Assembly (NCBI GenBank): GCA_016490735.1
Contig: JAEMWC010000014.1
Location: 752,501-816,500, forward strand
Reading direction: 5' to 3'
Length of the DNA stretch: 64,000 nucleotides
DNA from: Pachyseris speciosa
Lineage: Eukaryota > Cnidaria > Anthozoa > Scleractinia > Pachyseridae
Position numbers and translations under genes: made by a program
In this document: piece by piece, positions 10,239-23,300 of the stretch
How the letters are laid out: every line of letters starts with the position of its first letter
Position numbering within the stretch: the stretch's first letter is position 1
Notes under the pieces: model-generated
Seen by the model: the letters and a program-made list of their open reading frames with translations, nothing else
Databases searched by the model: none
Told to the model about the DNA's origin: nothing

Positions 10239-13200
10239 TATGAACGATACCTGACGTTTGCGACCGAGGGGTGGTTGTTGAAGATGGGTGGTGTCCTGTG
10301 TCCTGGCCGCGGATGTGGAATGGGACTTTTGCCTGAGGATAACATGAGGTCTGTCACGTGCAGCAGCTGTAATGTAAGTGTACAAGGGACGATTTGGGAA
10401 GACTTATCTACGGTTATTAAATTTAAATTAAATTTATTAAACAACCTGCAGCACAAAACAGAAGGAGATACAGTGATAAGCCAAAGCCAGGGGCTGGCAA
10501 TGGTCAATGGTGCGAGAGTTACAAACCAAGATGAGCAAACAAGGTTGAAGTCAAACAAACTAAAATCATAATTAGATACAAGAGCTGAATTATACTACAA
10601 ATAACTGAACAAATAAGTGGAATAAATATCAAAACAAGCCACAAAAGTATATACAGTAGGTTGAGGTAGACATAGGTGGAAAAGTGAATGAAGATTTACT
10701 ATTGTTTAAATAAGTAAATAGAAGTATAGGATCAAGATATGGAAAGACGGTGTTTTATTAATAGAGAGAATGAAGAAAGGAAAGAATACCTTACAGTGTT
10801 AAAAAAAATAATCTTTAAGTTTTTGTTTATAATTAGAAATAGTGAGAGCGTCACGCAGCAAGAGTGGGATACTGTTCCAGATAAGCGGACCTTGCGACCG
10901 AAGGGAAAATGAGTATTTTAGAGAATGAACATGGAGGTTATTTCTTTGTCTGGTGAAATACTGATGGTAATCAGAGTTAAGGCTAAAGAAGGAAGAGAGA
11001 GGGATGGGCAGGACCTAAACGAAACGAAAAGATGAGAAAGACTAAAGTTTTGACAGTTTAGCTGATGAGTGTGTTGTGACTCTGAGAGTTTACTAAATGC
11101 ATGGTTTTACGATATAATATAATGTGAAGTAAATAAATAAAGAAAAAAAGATATAATATAAAGGTTTAGGAACAGTTCGCGGTGAATCGGTTTTCCGTAC
11201 GTCACGCATTCAAACAACACAAAAACGCACAGCAATTCTTTATTGTTCATATAATTATAATTCTCAATTCATGTTACAAAATTAAAATCCCACCGGAATA
11301 TTGTATGTGGCTAATTGAGTCGAATGGGAACAAGGGGGACAGATAAAACAAAAACAAAAACAAAAACAAAAATTATTACAAATACAAGTACAAAAATAGC
11401 AACAAGAGGAGGAATATAAAATAAGGTTTACAGAAAGCGCTGACCAGTTTCCACATACTTTGCCTTACAAAAGGCTTATAACGTTTACAATCATTTAGCC
11501 AGTCAACTCGCAGACTTACGAAAAACGTATCTTTGAGCTCTAAAAGTTAAAAAAAGTCTTACTTTTTATCTCTGAATGCGGTTAAATAACGTAGACGGAG
11601 AACTGTTACAAATGGTGTTACTTTATCGGCAATGAAAGCACCGAAAACTGCACTGAGTGTTTCGTCATCTGAAGACCGTTGAAGATGATAAAGAAAGACG
11701 TATTCATCTCATCATGCGCTCACGTTCTCCAAAAGACAAAAAGCCCTTGAATTTGGTCATTTTAATTTGTTAACCTCGTCCACAGCCATTATTTCTCTTA
11801 TTAAACCTATTGTTCTTGTTCTCCGTTCTTGTTGCCGTTGTCGTGGTAGATCCTCAAGGTCCCTAACAAGCCATGTCCTAGTGGCGTCTTGAACGTGTTT
11901 GTCTTGCTAATTTCAGCTGGAATTTTGCAAAGAGTGCAAGGAACCTTATCAACGAGGCCATTCGTGTCGTCAGAACCAGAACCAGTCCAGTTCAGCAGCT
12001 GTTGCTAGACCAGTGTGAGTAGATAACATCAGAACAAAGTGCTTTGTTTCGTTGTATACTGATTGTTTGAGTTTACATACATACATATTTGACACTACAG
12101 GATGCTAAAACGCTCCGACGGGAGTACATTTAAAGGCTACATATGAGCCTGACATAATAGGTAGGTAGGTATACTTTATTTAAATCAAGAAACACGCTAG
12201 CCCCAACAACACTTAGCTGGTTTCCATGGAGGGCGTGTTTATACGGACATAGATGAAACTAAAGCTTATACTACGAGTTAATAATATGATAAATCTAAAA
12301 CTACGAAAATTCAGCTAAGAACGAGAACTAACCGTTATAAACTATATATTAAAAAGTATTAGGATAGCTAGGACATAACTAACACAAGACTATATAGCAT
12401 GACATGACCCAATTACGTTTTGATATGTTTATTAAATGAATATATCGATTCCGCTAGTTTTGCTTCATTTGGGAGTTTGTTCCAAAGCATCGCGCCGCTG
12501 TATTTGAAACTTTTTAGAAACTCTCTCTTCGGTTTAGGAAGCGTCAGATCTGTAACACTATTTCTAAGATGGTAATTAGTCTGATCAACATTCCTTCTAC
12601 CAAAAGAGTTCCTGAGGTTGGGCTCAGTGTCGTTATTTAGTATTTTAAACATCAATGTTGATTTGGCCCGGAGCCGCCTCACGTCAAGTGTGTCCCAAGA
12701 GAGGGTCTCGATTATTTCAGCGGAACGATTATCATAACTGGCACCAGTAAGAACTCTAGTAGCGCGATATTGAAATAAAGCTTATTTATTTATTCAGGCT
12801 TGTACGGGTTTCGAACCCACGACCTCTGCGATACCGGTGCAGCGCTCTACCGACTGAGCTAACAAGCCATTTGGGAGCTGGTCGGTTTGTTGGTTCGTAA
12901 TATACCCGTGAGTGGTGAATATATGAGAATGAATATATGAAAATCATATATTTGAACTGCGGATTAATGATTATTTATGTGACTGATCAGGAAAATGCTT
13001 AGGTTAACTATTATCATTATTATTGCAAAATACTTAAATGAATAAATACAGTTTCGACAAGAGGCTTAATGCATTAACTTAGCTTGGAAAGACCTAACTG
13101 ATTATGCACTGACAGCATCACAAGGCAGGCTGTTCTAGAGGGGAATTACCTTTGGGACAAAGAATGCTTGTATGCAAAGAATGCTTGTATGCAAGTTTCG

Positions 13201-14924
13201 CTTTCGCTTTTTGGAAAAAAAAACTACGCGCAATGAGATATGGTTGGAGTGTCGTCAAATTTCATCAATTGGTTTCCTGTATGAAGACTCGCGCAAATCT
13301 TTGGGACATTTTATAAAAGAAATACTGTAAAAAAACTTGTTCCTTTTGTCTTGTTGAGTAATATAAGCACTTGAGAATTTTTAACTGAAGAACACTCGAG
13401 AAGTGGGAGAAGCACTCGCCTACGGCTCGTGCTTTTCTAGACACCTCCCTCGTGTTCTTAAAAATCTTCGCGTGCTCAACTATACACTCGGCGCGTTTTT
13501 TATTTCTTAGGTAAAGACTGAAGAGCAGTTCTAAAAGAAAATCTTAAGGGATATTAGAGTCAGAACCCCAACATTTAGCAAAAATACCAAAATGTTTCCT
13601 TTGAAAGATATGTGTCTTATAGTTCAATAACTTTACACTGGAGCAGTTTTTAAGTCTCTGGTGATGTTTAAGTACAGGGCACTATGTACATACTGATCCG
13701 TATCTTTATAACTCTACTGGGCGCGCAAGTCTTGACCGTTCCATCGAGAGTTCCTTTATCTTCCAAGAAAAACCTGGAAATTGCAGACTGCTTATGTTCC
13801 GATCGCGCATTTGTTCTTCCAGAGATATCAAGAGGACGCTGAAAACGCCAGACGCGCCCGCTGGGACGCTGAGGCCAAACAGGTGATCGAAAGAATCAGC
13901 AATAAGTGTCCCGGATGTCAAACAAACACGGAGAAAAATGGTAAGGACACACCTGCGATTATATTGTTCCTTTGTAACTGACGCAAACCAACTCCTTTTT
14001 ATGGGCGTCAATAGTTCAGTTTTTACTTTATTTTCTGCCATTTTTCTTACACATCGTTACAAAACAAATATATATTAAAATATAAAAGATAAATGAATAA
14101 CAAAAGAAAGAGAAGCGTATGGGGAGGATGCCCATAGAGAAACCATTGGGGCATATACGAGCTACAGGCTCCTCAAATAAAAATTATTAGGCTTGGCGTG
14201 TTTAATTTACGAATACATTTAGGTTAAAAAGCAAGCACACAAACAAACAAACACTCACAGGAAGCAAAGACATAAAACAACAGGTTCAAAATAGGCTCAG
14301 TCAATTAAGGAGAAATTTTCTTAATTTAGACAAGACATGTAGTACATGTAGAATAGAGAGAATGGGATGAGGTTAAACTGACTGTCAGAGGCTCTTTAGG
14401 TCAAGAATATTATGTATTATTAAGGTTTGAATATTGAATAATTCTTCGGAGTCTTACTACAGTAAGACATTGGACAAAATTATGGAACATTTGTCGCACA
14501 ACCAAGATGGTCATTCAACAAACGTACTTGTTCGTAGCGAGACAAAACAAACAAACAAACTACCAAACGCAAAAAAATAAATAAATAAATAAATTAAATA
14601 TCATGACCAGAATCATCAGAATAAAACCTGTTTCTATGCAGATCCACACCCTCATCCCTGGCTTTTTGTGGATTTGTAGTTTTCGTCAGGGCAAGAGCTG
14701 GGTAAGGAGAGCCTTGCGAGCGACTTTAGTCGGTTCCTAACTGCTGTTAATCACCCCTCCGCCTTCCCTCCCCGCCCATCCAGTCTTGTAAAATATTGCT
14801 GATCGTAGTTTTATCTGTGTTGGTTGTTTTAGCGGGCTGCAATCACATGACGTGCACTCGATGCAAATTTGAATGGTGTTGGATTTGCGTCAAACGATGG
14901 AGTGACTGCCGAAGTTCACACTGA
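10239..14924 (+). CDS. PRKN: Parkin, E3 ubiquitin-protein ligase (last four exons)
   Basis: Parkin is an RBR ubiquitin ligase acting with PINK1 in mitochondrial quality control. Four exons are visible: 10239-10373, 11917-12012, 13823-13940 and 14833-14924, together 441 nt with matching phases. Exon 1 encodes the RING1-IBR link and IBR start (LKMGGVLCPGRGCGMGLLPE). Exon 2 gives the rest of the IBR (FCKECKEPY). Exon 3 gives the linker and RING2 start (CPGCQTNTEKN). Exon 4 gives the catalytic centre (AGCNHMTC; Cys, His, and the Glu of FEWCW all present). The UBL, RING0 and RING1 exons are not in the window. The frame ends at CRSSH-stop, keeping the last Cys-x3-His ligands but lacking the usual Trp-Phe tail. 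The exon 2 donor chosen is GTGTGA, because it keeps the phase. Confidence 0.9.
10800..11040 (-). pseudogene. LINE reverse transcriptase C-terminal tail in a parkin intron
   Basis: On the minus strand a frame ends GPLIWNSIPLLLRDALTISN, followed by a lysine-rich end and stop. This is the typical extreme C-terminus of Jockey/CR1/L2-like non-LTR retrotransposon proteins (compare GALLWNNLPEELR at 40780). The 5' part is missing, as in most LINE insertions. Confidence 0.6.
12170..12780 (-). pseudogene. 5'-truncated LINE, RT tail and 3' UTR, in a parkin intron
   Basis: The minus frame 12682-12413 contains LMFKILNND and YSGAMLWNKLPNEAKLAES, the conserved tail of CR1/Jockey-like LINE proteins. It is preceded in frame by sequence around 12690-12770. 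About 240 bp of non-coding tail follows, ending in TACCTACC-like short repeats at about 12170. The endonuclease and RT palm are missing. Confidence 0.7.
12797..12868 (-). tRNA. tRNA-like sequence, formal anticodon GGT; probably SINE-derived
   Basis: The minus strand folds as a 72-nt cloverleaf: a perfect 7-bp acceptor stem (GGCTTGT/ACAAGCC), A-box TAGCTCAGTCGG, D stem GCTC/GAGC, and a T-arm with GGTTCGAA. The anticodon stem has one mismatch and position 33 is C instead of U. GGT is not a normal eukaryotic tRNA-Thr anticodon. The sequence beside it (12869-12895, GGAGCTGGTCGGTTTGTTGG) recurs in similar form at about 34610. It is therefore more likely the head of a tRNA-derived repeat than a working tRNA gene. 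Confidence 0.45.
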
Positions 14925-14973
14925 TTCTTACAGGACGGGTTACAGAATTAAATCGCCCGAGTTCACACTGTTT

Positions 14974-15001
14974 TTATTTATTTATTTATTTATTTATTTA
15001 T
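14974..15001. repeat. (TTTA)n microsatellite
   Basis: Seven tandem TTTA units lie just downstream of the parkin stop codon. Confidence 0.95.
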
Positions 15002-15767
15002 CCATTTTGGAGACTTTAATTCATCGATCACCTGTGAGAGCCGTAGCTTTATGTAGATAGCTTATAGAAAAATGATGAATAGTGAACGCGCGCTTGAAAG
15101 TTTTAGAAGAACGGAAAATGCTATGAGAGAGACGAATTTAAATATCTGCCTTCGCTGAATTTTTTAGTGATAATCTACTTCTTAGGTTTAGCTCCACAGT
15201 TAGTTTCTAAACCGGAATTCTGAATAATCAATCAGCGAAAAATAATTTTAAACTTCATTATTGATTAAGGCAACATCCGGAGAGGAATTGTGAACGTCTT
15301 CTGCCAAATTTTAACTAAGTATTTTGACAAAATGCAGTACGGGGCAAGCAACGAACGGCAACCGGAAGTGCACATTTTACATACCATGGCAGTGGTTTCC
15401 CCCAAATTATAAAACAGATCGTATCAGGTAAAGTAAAGAAAGAGAAAGCGTTTCACTTCTAGCTGCCATCCGTCGTCGCCTAAGTTGTTACTGTGTCTGT
15501 AAATATTAAACATGCGACATGTATCTACTAGAATATTCCGTCTTAGTACTGTCACTGGGGGGTATTCACAGCAACAGTTGATGGACCGTTGAAACGGAAA
15601 CCAAAAAACTGCATCGAATTCTGCGAATGGCAAAACGCGATGTCACCCTTAAAACGGAACGGCAGTGAAGAACGAAACCATTGACATACTTCGCATATTA
15701 TTGAAAGGCGCACTAAAATTATAACGTAAAGGACACGTAAAGTATGTTTCTCGTGGCTGTTATTTAG
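15002..15767. other. No recognisable gene
   Basis: This is the 3' flank of parkin. No domain, repeat or clear polyadenylation context could be assigned. Confidence 0.4.
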
Positions 15768-15953
15768 TAAATAAACCCCTTTCTGGCTCGCTGGTATGTC
15801 GGCTGATAATGTCCTTGGCTGAGAGATTGCCCTCAAAATTTCATATTTTCCCTCGAAGCTTCGCTTCTCGGCCAAATATTCATCTTTCGGACGATCTCTC
15901 AGCCGCGGACATTATCAGCCGACATATCAGCCGCCAGGAGGGGGTTTATTTAA
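15768..15953. repeat. Foldback element with about 60-bp inverted arms
   Basis: AATAAACCCCTTT... at 15768-15830 pairs with the reverse complement of 15888-15953. Both arms contain TATGTCGGCTGATAATGTCC and GGCTGAGAGAT. The loop is about 55 bp and no coding signal is present. It is a probable MITE remnant with a few mismatches between the arms. Confidence 0.75.
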
Positions 15954-17735
15954 ATTATAACCCTCCCATTAATTTTCATATCGCAATTGAACTGCGTGTA
16001 AACATGGTAAATGGTATGGTAAAATGCCATGCTAAAGTTGGACGAGAACGATTGGTTTATTTTATAGTTAGTAATCACAGTGTATTAATTCACTATTTTA
16101 TAAATTGACCGAGTTTAAATTTGAGTAGGACTACATTTTAAAAGTCTACTCGTAACTTTCTTTACCTTCAGACATTGACATCATATTTTGTTGACTTTTT
16201 TGTACTTTCCGGAACAGCATTTACGACCAGCTTCTTAATGTCACTATCGCTAGACTCAACAAAACGAGTTTGGTTTCCTCCCATGTAAAATAGGACAACG
16301 GAAAAGTTGAAACTCTTGTGCTGACTATGTTTCTCTTCGACGGAAACAATCGGAGGACAAATATCGATGCAGGCTGGGCTTATTGCGTGATAACTGTCCC
16401 GTGAGTTTTCACCACGTGACGTAAAGTAACCAAGAAAATCGCGCCAAAATTAATGGGTGGGTTATAAATAGTTGTATTGATACTTTTGCATAGTTCATAT
16501 TTGCGATTTAAACAATAAATTGATTAGTATTTGGTTATATTCATTCTTGTTTTCTCTTTATTGTCTGAAGAGAGTACATCATTAACTCCTGTTTTGAATG
16601 TTGGACCCAAAAAAAAAAAACATTGAATTGCTCAGGAGGGTATAAAGGTTGCTAAATTTAAATTTAACCACACTGAAACACACTTTCAATGGGTGGAGAA
16701 GCCATGTGTTACCATCCTTATCATAATTCTTCATTTCACGCAAAACACACCGTTTCGGGGATTTACGTATTCCGGCATTCCGGCGTTCTACCGTTCCTGG
16801 ATTAAGTACTTGCCAGGGTGGGAAGGGGTTGAGAAATACCACACACCAGATAATCATCAAACAAGAAACTGTTATTAGATATTTCAAAATGTTACTTTAT
16901 TTAATAACAAAATAATATCAACTAAACACGTTATAAGTACTCTGGAGAAGCTGGAAGTTCGAAAGCCGATTAAAATCAGTTTGATTTACTGAGAACAGAA
17001 AAAGGATTTAAGATATATTTCAAACTAATTGGATTTACCATCAGCCTGATGGTAAATTCAATAACGGTGTAAATTATTATAGGCTCTCTAAAGCATTGAA
17101 TACTTGGATTTTTTTTTTGAAAGCTGAATTGAAGTAAATTCCATATTCGACATTAAAATTTCAAGTAACAGTCATCAAGAGTAATCCATTCATTTTACAA
17201 ACTGTGTTGTGCCTTAGAGAAGTTATTCTTGCCATATTTCACATAATCACGAGCATTGCAACCACATTCTTGGCCAATCAGCTGACTCTTTTTGAAGGGT
17301 TTTGTCGGTTTTTACCTTCAAAAACCCCAACCTCTTTTCTGCAAGTCACCAACGCACACCCACCCCACCCCCTTTCCAATGGTGATTATTGACACTTTTA
17401 GATATGACACGTATGTTCATATACATTGTAAGTAGGGTGGGGAGGGGATAATTTAACCACATCTCTTCACTGTCCTAAACTGATTGGCCAGGATTGAAGT
17501 TCAGTGCCTCGTCGATCTTTTCTTCTCTTACACATTTATATTGCAAGGTCTGCTTTTACAAGCAAGAGATAACATTTGTGCAGTGGCAGATGGATAGGCT
17601 TAAACAGGGTTGGTTTGTCAAGAAACTCTGTTTTTATATGATTACTGGACATGAATTTAATATTATCAGCTGAATCGATCAGTCACAGTAAAACCTGGCA
17701 CTTTGGACATTTAACTCCTTTGGATTTCTGAAACG
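15954..17735. other. No recognisable gene
   Basis: AT-rich intergenic sequence holds only short open frames (for example 16582-16887 minus and 17204-17392 plus) that look random. A 13-base A run lies near 16609-16621. Confidence 0.5.
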
Positions 17736-17739
17736 TAGG

Positions 17740-19370
17740 ACAAATACAAAGGAGGCTCGTATCACATTTTTTTGGCTTTGGAGTGTACCTGATGAATTCA
17801 AAATTTTCTAGAGAAGACAAGCTTCGATTTCCTTGACACTACAACATCTTTTCGAAGTATGATCAAAGTTTGTTTTCTCATTGGTATCCAAGCAACACAT
17901 GTTACCATAGCGACGGTAATGCGTGGCCACTCACTTGAAGAAGGTTAATTGTCTCGAAATCCAATCGGACACTTCATAACGAAACTTTAAAGAATGTAAA
18001 CTATTCAATTTCCACAGCTTGTAGGCCAAATTAGAAAAAATTCTGTATGAGCTTTTTTCAGTAAATTTCAAATAAAGTTTTGACGGCCGGTTCTGTGCAT
18101 CCCCAAATTTTTCTTTAAGCTTTACAAGAATATTAACCTTTTACACTTTTTTCTCTGTTCGATGAATTATAATGGCATCCAAACATTTTTAATTCACATG
18201 GAGCCTACTAGTTAGCTGCGATTATAACATATTTAAGTTTGAAAATAGCTAAGTTGAAAGCACGGACAACTCACAAATTTAGCTTAAATTTAGCCATTTT
18301 CGTACTTAAATATCTTACAACCACAGTCACTTAGGAGACTCGATGTCAATTGAAAATGCTTTGCAACCCTGATAAATCCTTGAAAAGACAAGAAAAGTGT
18401 AAAAGTTTAACATTTCCTTGAAAACCTTGAAGAAAAATGGGAGAATGAGCAAAAACAAAACAAACAAAATCTGTCAGAGCGTTTTCAAGTACAGCCGAGA
18501 CACAGATATCGACACTTTATTACGACTTATCTATGCGGGGCTATTCTGCCGTAATGTGTAGTAAAATAGAGAAGAAAAGAAAATATACGATAATAAAATT
18601 ACATAGGAGCGAAAATATTTACAAAAAAATTGCAAATCGGAAGTTTTGAAGGCCGGTTCTGTTCATTCCCGAATTCATCTTCAAGCTTTAGAAGGAAATA
18701 TTAAACTCCCCTTTTACACTTCTTTTGTCTGTGCAAGGAATTGTGATGGTATGAAAAACATTTTCAATCCACATTGAGCCTACTAGGTAGCTGTGATTGT
18801 AAAATATTTAAGTTTGGAAATGGCTAAATAAGCACGGACAACGCACAAATTTAGCTTAAATTTAGCCATTTCTTACCAAATATCTTGCAACCACAGTCAC
18901 TTAGGAGACTCATTGTAAATTGAAAATGCTTTGCTACCATCATAAATCCTTGAAAAAACAAGAAAAGTGTAAAAGTTTAATATTTCCTTGAAAACCTTAA
19001 AGAAAAACGCGGGAATGAGCAAAACCAGCCTTTAAAATTTTATTTTCAATGCATATGAAAAACGTTCTGGGAGATTTCTTTCTAATTTGGCCTACATGTC
19101 GTGGGACTTGGGTAAGTTTACAATCTCCAAGTTTCGTTATGAAGTGTCTGACTGGATTTCGAGATAATTCCCCTTATTCAAAATAAGCGACCATGCGTTA
19201 CCGTCGCTATGGTAACAGCTATTGCTTGGAAGCCAATGAAAAAACAACTTAGATCATGCGTCGAAAAGACGTTTCAGTGTCAGGAAAGTTCTCTTTAGGA
19301 AATTTTGATTTCAACAGGTGCACCCCAAAGCCAAAAAAACCGATGCGAGCCTCCTAATCGGTGGCTTTCC
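17740..19370. mobile_element. Non-autonomous DNA element with long inverted ends and two internal direct repeats
   Basis: The outer arms (about 17750-18060 and 19030-19350) are inverted copies of each other. They share GGAGGCTCG at the ends, then TTTTTTGGCTTTGG, GTTACCATAGCGACGGTAA, and CACTTCATAACGAAACTT. Inside, about 380 bp at 18077-18451 is repeated directly at 18640-19024 (both contain GCACGGACAAC, CAAATTTAGCTTAAATTTAG and CCACAGTCACTTAGGAGACT). The layout is IR - DR1 - spacer - DR2 - IR. No open frame spans it and I see no clear target duplication, so it is probably a deleted or composite transposon. Confidence 0.75.
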
Positions 19371-19620
19371 AAAATCGCTTTGCCAGAGCAATGCTAAGGA
19401 AGGTTATAATAGTGAGCAGTAAATTAGAAACGCCGTCTGCAGGTAATTTCTTAAAGAACATTTCGTAACAAGGGAAAGAGCAGAGCACTAGATATGGAAG
19501 CTATATTACAACAATAATATCCAAAAATAGAGGAAAAACTAAATAAATGAATCAATCATACAAAATCAATAACTACAAAAAATCAAATTAAAAAAAAATG
19601 TTTTAAGCCTGAGTAGTCTG

Positions 19621-20166
19621 TCAGTTGTCTTCCGGCTTCCGAAGACACCGAAAAACTCTTCTGAAAAAGGGCTTCTTCTTCTTTCTCTAAAGAAAAAAAA
19701 ATACAGAAAACAAATCAAAGGATAAGCAACAATTAAGCACAAGAAAAATAAATAAAGCGACAAAAAGATAAAATGAGAAATTAGGGAATTTAGCTGTGAA
19801 CTACTTGACGGACTAATTTTTCAGACTAAGGCAAATTAAAGAGTAAATACTTTTCGGCCACGCCAAAAGAAAGATGTTCACCAACGAGGCTGTACGATCA
19901 CAATATTCAATGCTGATTAGTAAGTGTGTCTGCCCGTTTCAGACTCAGGACCCGAATCGTGTGCGATCATCAAACCTGGCTAGCGGCACTACAAGACCTC
20001 CTCGACCTCATTTCATAACTACTGTACCCCGAAATTTATGGTCCCCCCACCAAAAAAAAAAACAAATTTCTGCTACTTTGTCCTCTCGAGCTCAGAGTTT
20101 TAAATCCCAGAGATATCATTCCTTTTGAGTGCCTTCATGGCGGCGTTAAGAGGTAAGCACCGCTAA

Positions 20167-20199
<33 letters not shown>

Positions 20200-20340
20200 G
20201 GCTTTCTCAAAGCGAGTACAAGTGCTCATCTTTTCATATGAAAATTAGTTTACTTTAATATGAAAATGAGTTTAATTTGTATGTGAATGGAAACTAATTT
20301 ACATATGAAAAGATGAGCGCTTGTACTAGCTTTAAAAAGT

Positions 20341-20371
<31 letters not shown>

Positions 20372-23300
20372 ATCGTAATAGGGCAGTGATATGTCTTTGC
20401 GCAAGTATAGAACTGTTTTAGCTATAAGGTTATTTGGCTATCCCTCGATAAACAACAAAAAAGTACCAACCTGCAGGAGAGAGAGCTCTCTCAGCAGCTC
20501 GCAATTTTCTTTCTCCACCTCGGTCAGCTGTGTCTCCAGTTGTTGTTTGCTGACCCCCAGAGCTCGCTCCCGCGTTTCGCGCTCGTTTAATTCAGCCCTG
20601 TAGCTTCTTCTCTCGTGCTCAAGTTCATCTTTTATCTCTTGACGTTCTTGGCTTAGTTTCGAGTCCAGAATGATTTTCTGTTGCACTAATTCCCATAGCT
20701 GGTTAAGTTTGGATGTCAACTTGATTTGCTTTTCAGCACCTTAAACAAAAAAGATCAAAACAGTTTTGTACTTTAGCACCGTCTTCATGTTCTCACATCT
20801 TCTTTGTTAGTTTACCCAAACTGTCTGCAATTCTTTTTTTGTCTCACTATTGAAATCTCATAGTTTCAACCGATGACTCTTCACATGTACTTCGTGTAAT
20901 TTTGCACCAACAGTAACACGCTGGTGCGCGGAAATATAAACTCTTGAGAAAACTGACTAAAAACTCCGGTACAAAATCAGTCTGCAATGGATGGCACCCC
21001 AATCAGTAACCTAACGAGGGAAATATTCGCAAGATAAAGCATTTTTTAGCCATCCAGTTTAAAATAAACTATACGTCGCATCCCATACAGAAAGCCATTT
21101 TGCGTAACCAAAATAAAGTGTTTCCTTCTAGAAATTGCTCATGTGATCACACTACGTCTCGTCACTATCGTTAGACCTGTCCGGCATGGTTGTCTCTGCC
21201 AGGGGTACAAGACTCCAGCCGACATAGCTCTAGGGATCACTGAGACACACAAACCGTCCCACCAAGATGAGGTGATAACCCCTTTGGGGAGTGAACAGAG
21301 CAAGCGACGAGACCAAAAGACGAAGATGGAACTGGATTGATCATATATTAAAGATGGGCAGATAGGAGCACTGTGTTATGCACAGATTTGGAATGGAGGC
21401 CAGGAGAGAGGCGGGGAGGGAAGAAATTAAAAGTTTCGTCCAAACACAACTGAAACGAACGGTACAGTAAACGGACAACTCACATCGTAACAAGCAGCAA
21501 CCAAAAGCTGACCTTTTTAATGCAATAGTTGACCAACCTTTATACACACGATCATAATTATTCTAACACAGAGGTGAGACATACCACGAATAGTCAAAGC
21601 CTAACGATGGTATTTGACAACATGCACGAGTATTCGTCACATCTTCCCTCTTAGAAAAGAAAACTAACTAACAGTCTCCAAAAACAAAAACGTCAACAAG
21701 TAATCGCAAAATCTGGCTGGTGGTCTTGTGACGTCAAATACACAATCTGGCTGGGCTGTCACGTCAGCACATAGTCGTGAAATCTTGCTGGGGTTTTCTA
21801 ACTCTCTCCGATCTTCGAAGGTCGGTCGGCGGCACATCGGGCTGAAAGATGGCGGCTCAGCAGACGGCACAGGAGTGGTCGGAACGTGCACTGTTGTGAG
21901 CCCAGGCGATACTGTTTCAGAACTACTGGGCAGCGGTGTTTCATCTGGAACGGCGGTCTGGCTAGCAGCAGGAGTCTCGGTGGTTTTAATGATGTCACGC
22001 CGATTCCTCCAATAAACAGTACTTCCAGACTTGACAAGGAAACTACGAGGACCCGCTGAATCCACACAGGTAGCTGGTGTCCAAACCTTTTGCCTCATTC
22101 GCACTATTTCACCAGGAGTAACATCAGGAAGTGGCTTTGCGTGTCGATCGTAGTAATACTTCTGACGACGTTTCCTATCAGTCATAGCACGTACATCATC
22201 ACGCAGTGAGTAACTGGGCCTGAGAAGAGACTCTGACATAGCAACAACGTACGACAGCGACGACCCATCAACCGTTGGGCAGGGCTGGTAGCCATTCCCT
22301 CCGTTGGGGTGTTACGCCAATCCAGTAAGGCTTGAAATACGGAAACACCCGATTCTTTGCATTTCTCAAAAAGACGTTTGACAGTCTTTACAGCATTTTC
22401 CGCCTTGCCATTCGATTGAGGATATCTAGGCGAGGTGGTGATGTGATTGAAAGACCAGTTTTTCGTGAATGCTTCGAACTCCTTAGACGCAAACTGCGGA
22501 CCATTGTCAGTAACTAGAGTCTCCGGCACCCCAAAACGTGCAAAAATGGTCTTCAACTCGCGTACCACGGCTGATGTTGTAATAGCTTGCAAACGGGAAA
22601 CCTCGATGAAATTGCTGAAATAATCTGATACAACCAGAAGGGTGCGTCCATTTGACTCGCACAAATCAGCAGCCAATTTAGCCCAGGGTCGCGAAATTAC
22701 TTCGTGTTGAAGGAGTGGTTCCTTAGTCTGAGACGTGCGATAGGCCAGACACACGTCACACTTCGAGACATAATCTTTGACATCTGATGCAATTCTTGGC
22801 CAGAAAAGGCACTCTCGAACCCTTCTCAAACAACCTTCTATTCCTATGTGTGTAGAATGTGCAACAGACATCAGTTCCTTGCGCATACAAGTGGGAACAA
22901 CCAAACGAGCACCCTTGAAAACCAGTACATCTTGTACTATCAACTCGTCACGCAAGTCAAAGTAGGGCCGTAAACACTCAGAAACATCTGACTTTCTTTC
23001 TGGCCAGCCATTTTGAATGACATCACGAAGCTGTTTTAAAATTGGGTCGTTAGCAGAAGCATGGATGACCTGTTGCCAACGGGCGTCACTTACAGGCAAG
23101 TTAGCTCTGTGGTCAACTTCTTCCAATTCCCGGACAAAAACAGAGGCATTAACTTCAGGCAAATGAGCTCGGCTCAACGTATCAGCAATCAGCATCTTCT
23201 CTCCTCTAAGGTAAGTAACATCCAAATCGTACTTCTGCAACCTCAAGAGCATTCTCTGGAGACGCTTTGGTGCTACACACAGTTCTTTCCGGAAAATGGA

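Noticed and set aside
12797..12868. Functional tRNA-Thr gene
   Set aside because: The acceptor stem is perfect, but C33, a stem mismatch and the unusual GGT anticodon favour a tRNA-derived repeat.
15809..16108. 99-codon plus-strand frame starting MSLAERLPSKFHIF
   Set aside because: It overlaps the foldback arms at 15768-15953 and has no recognisable domain.
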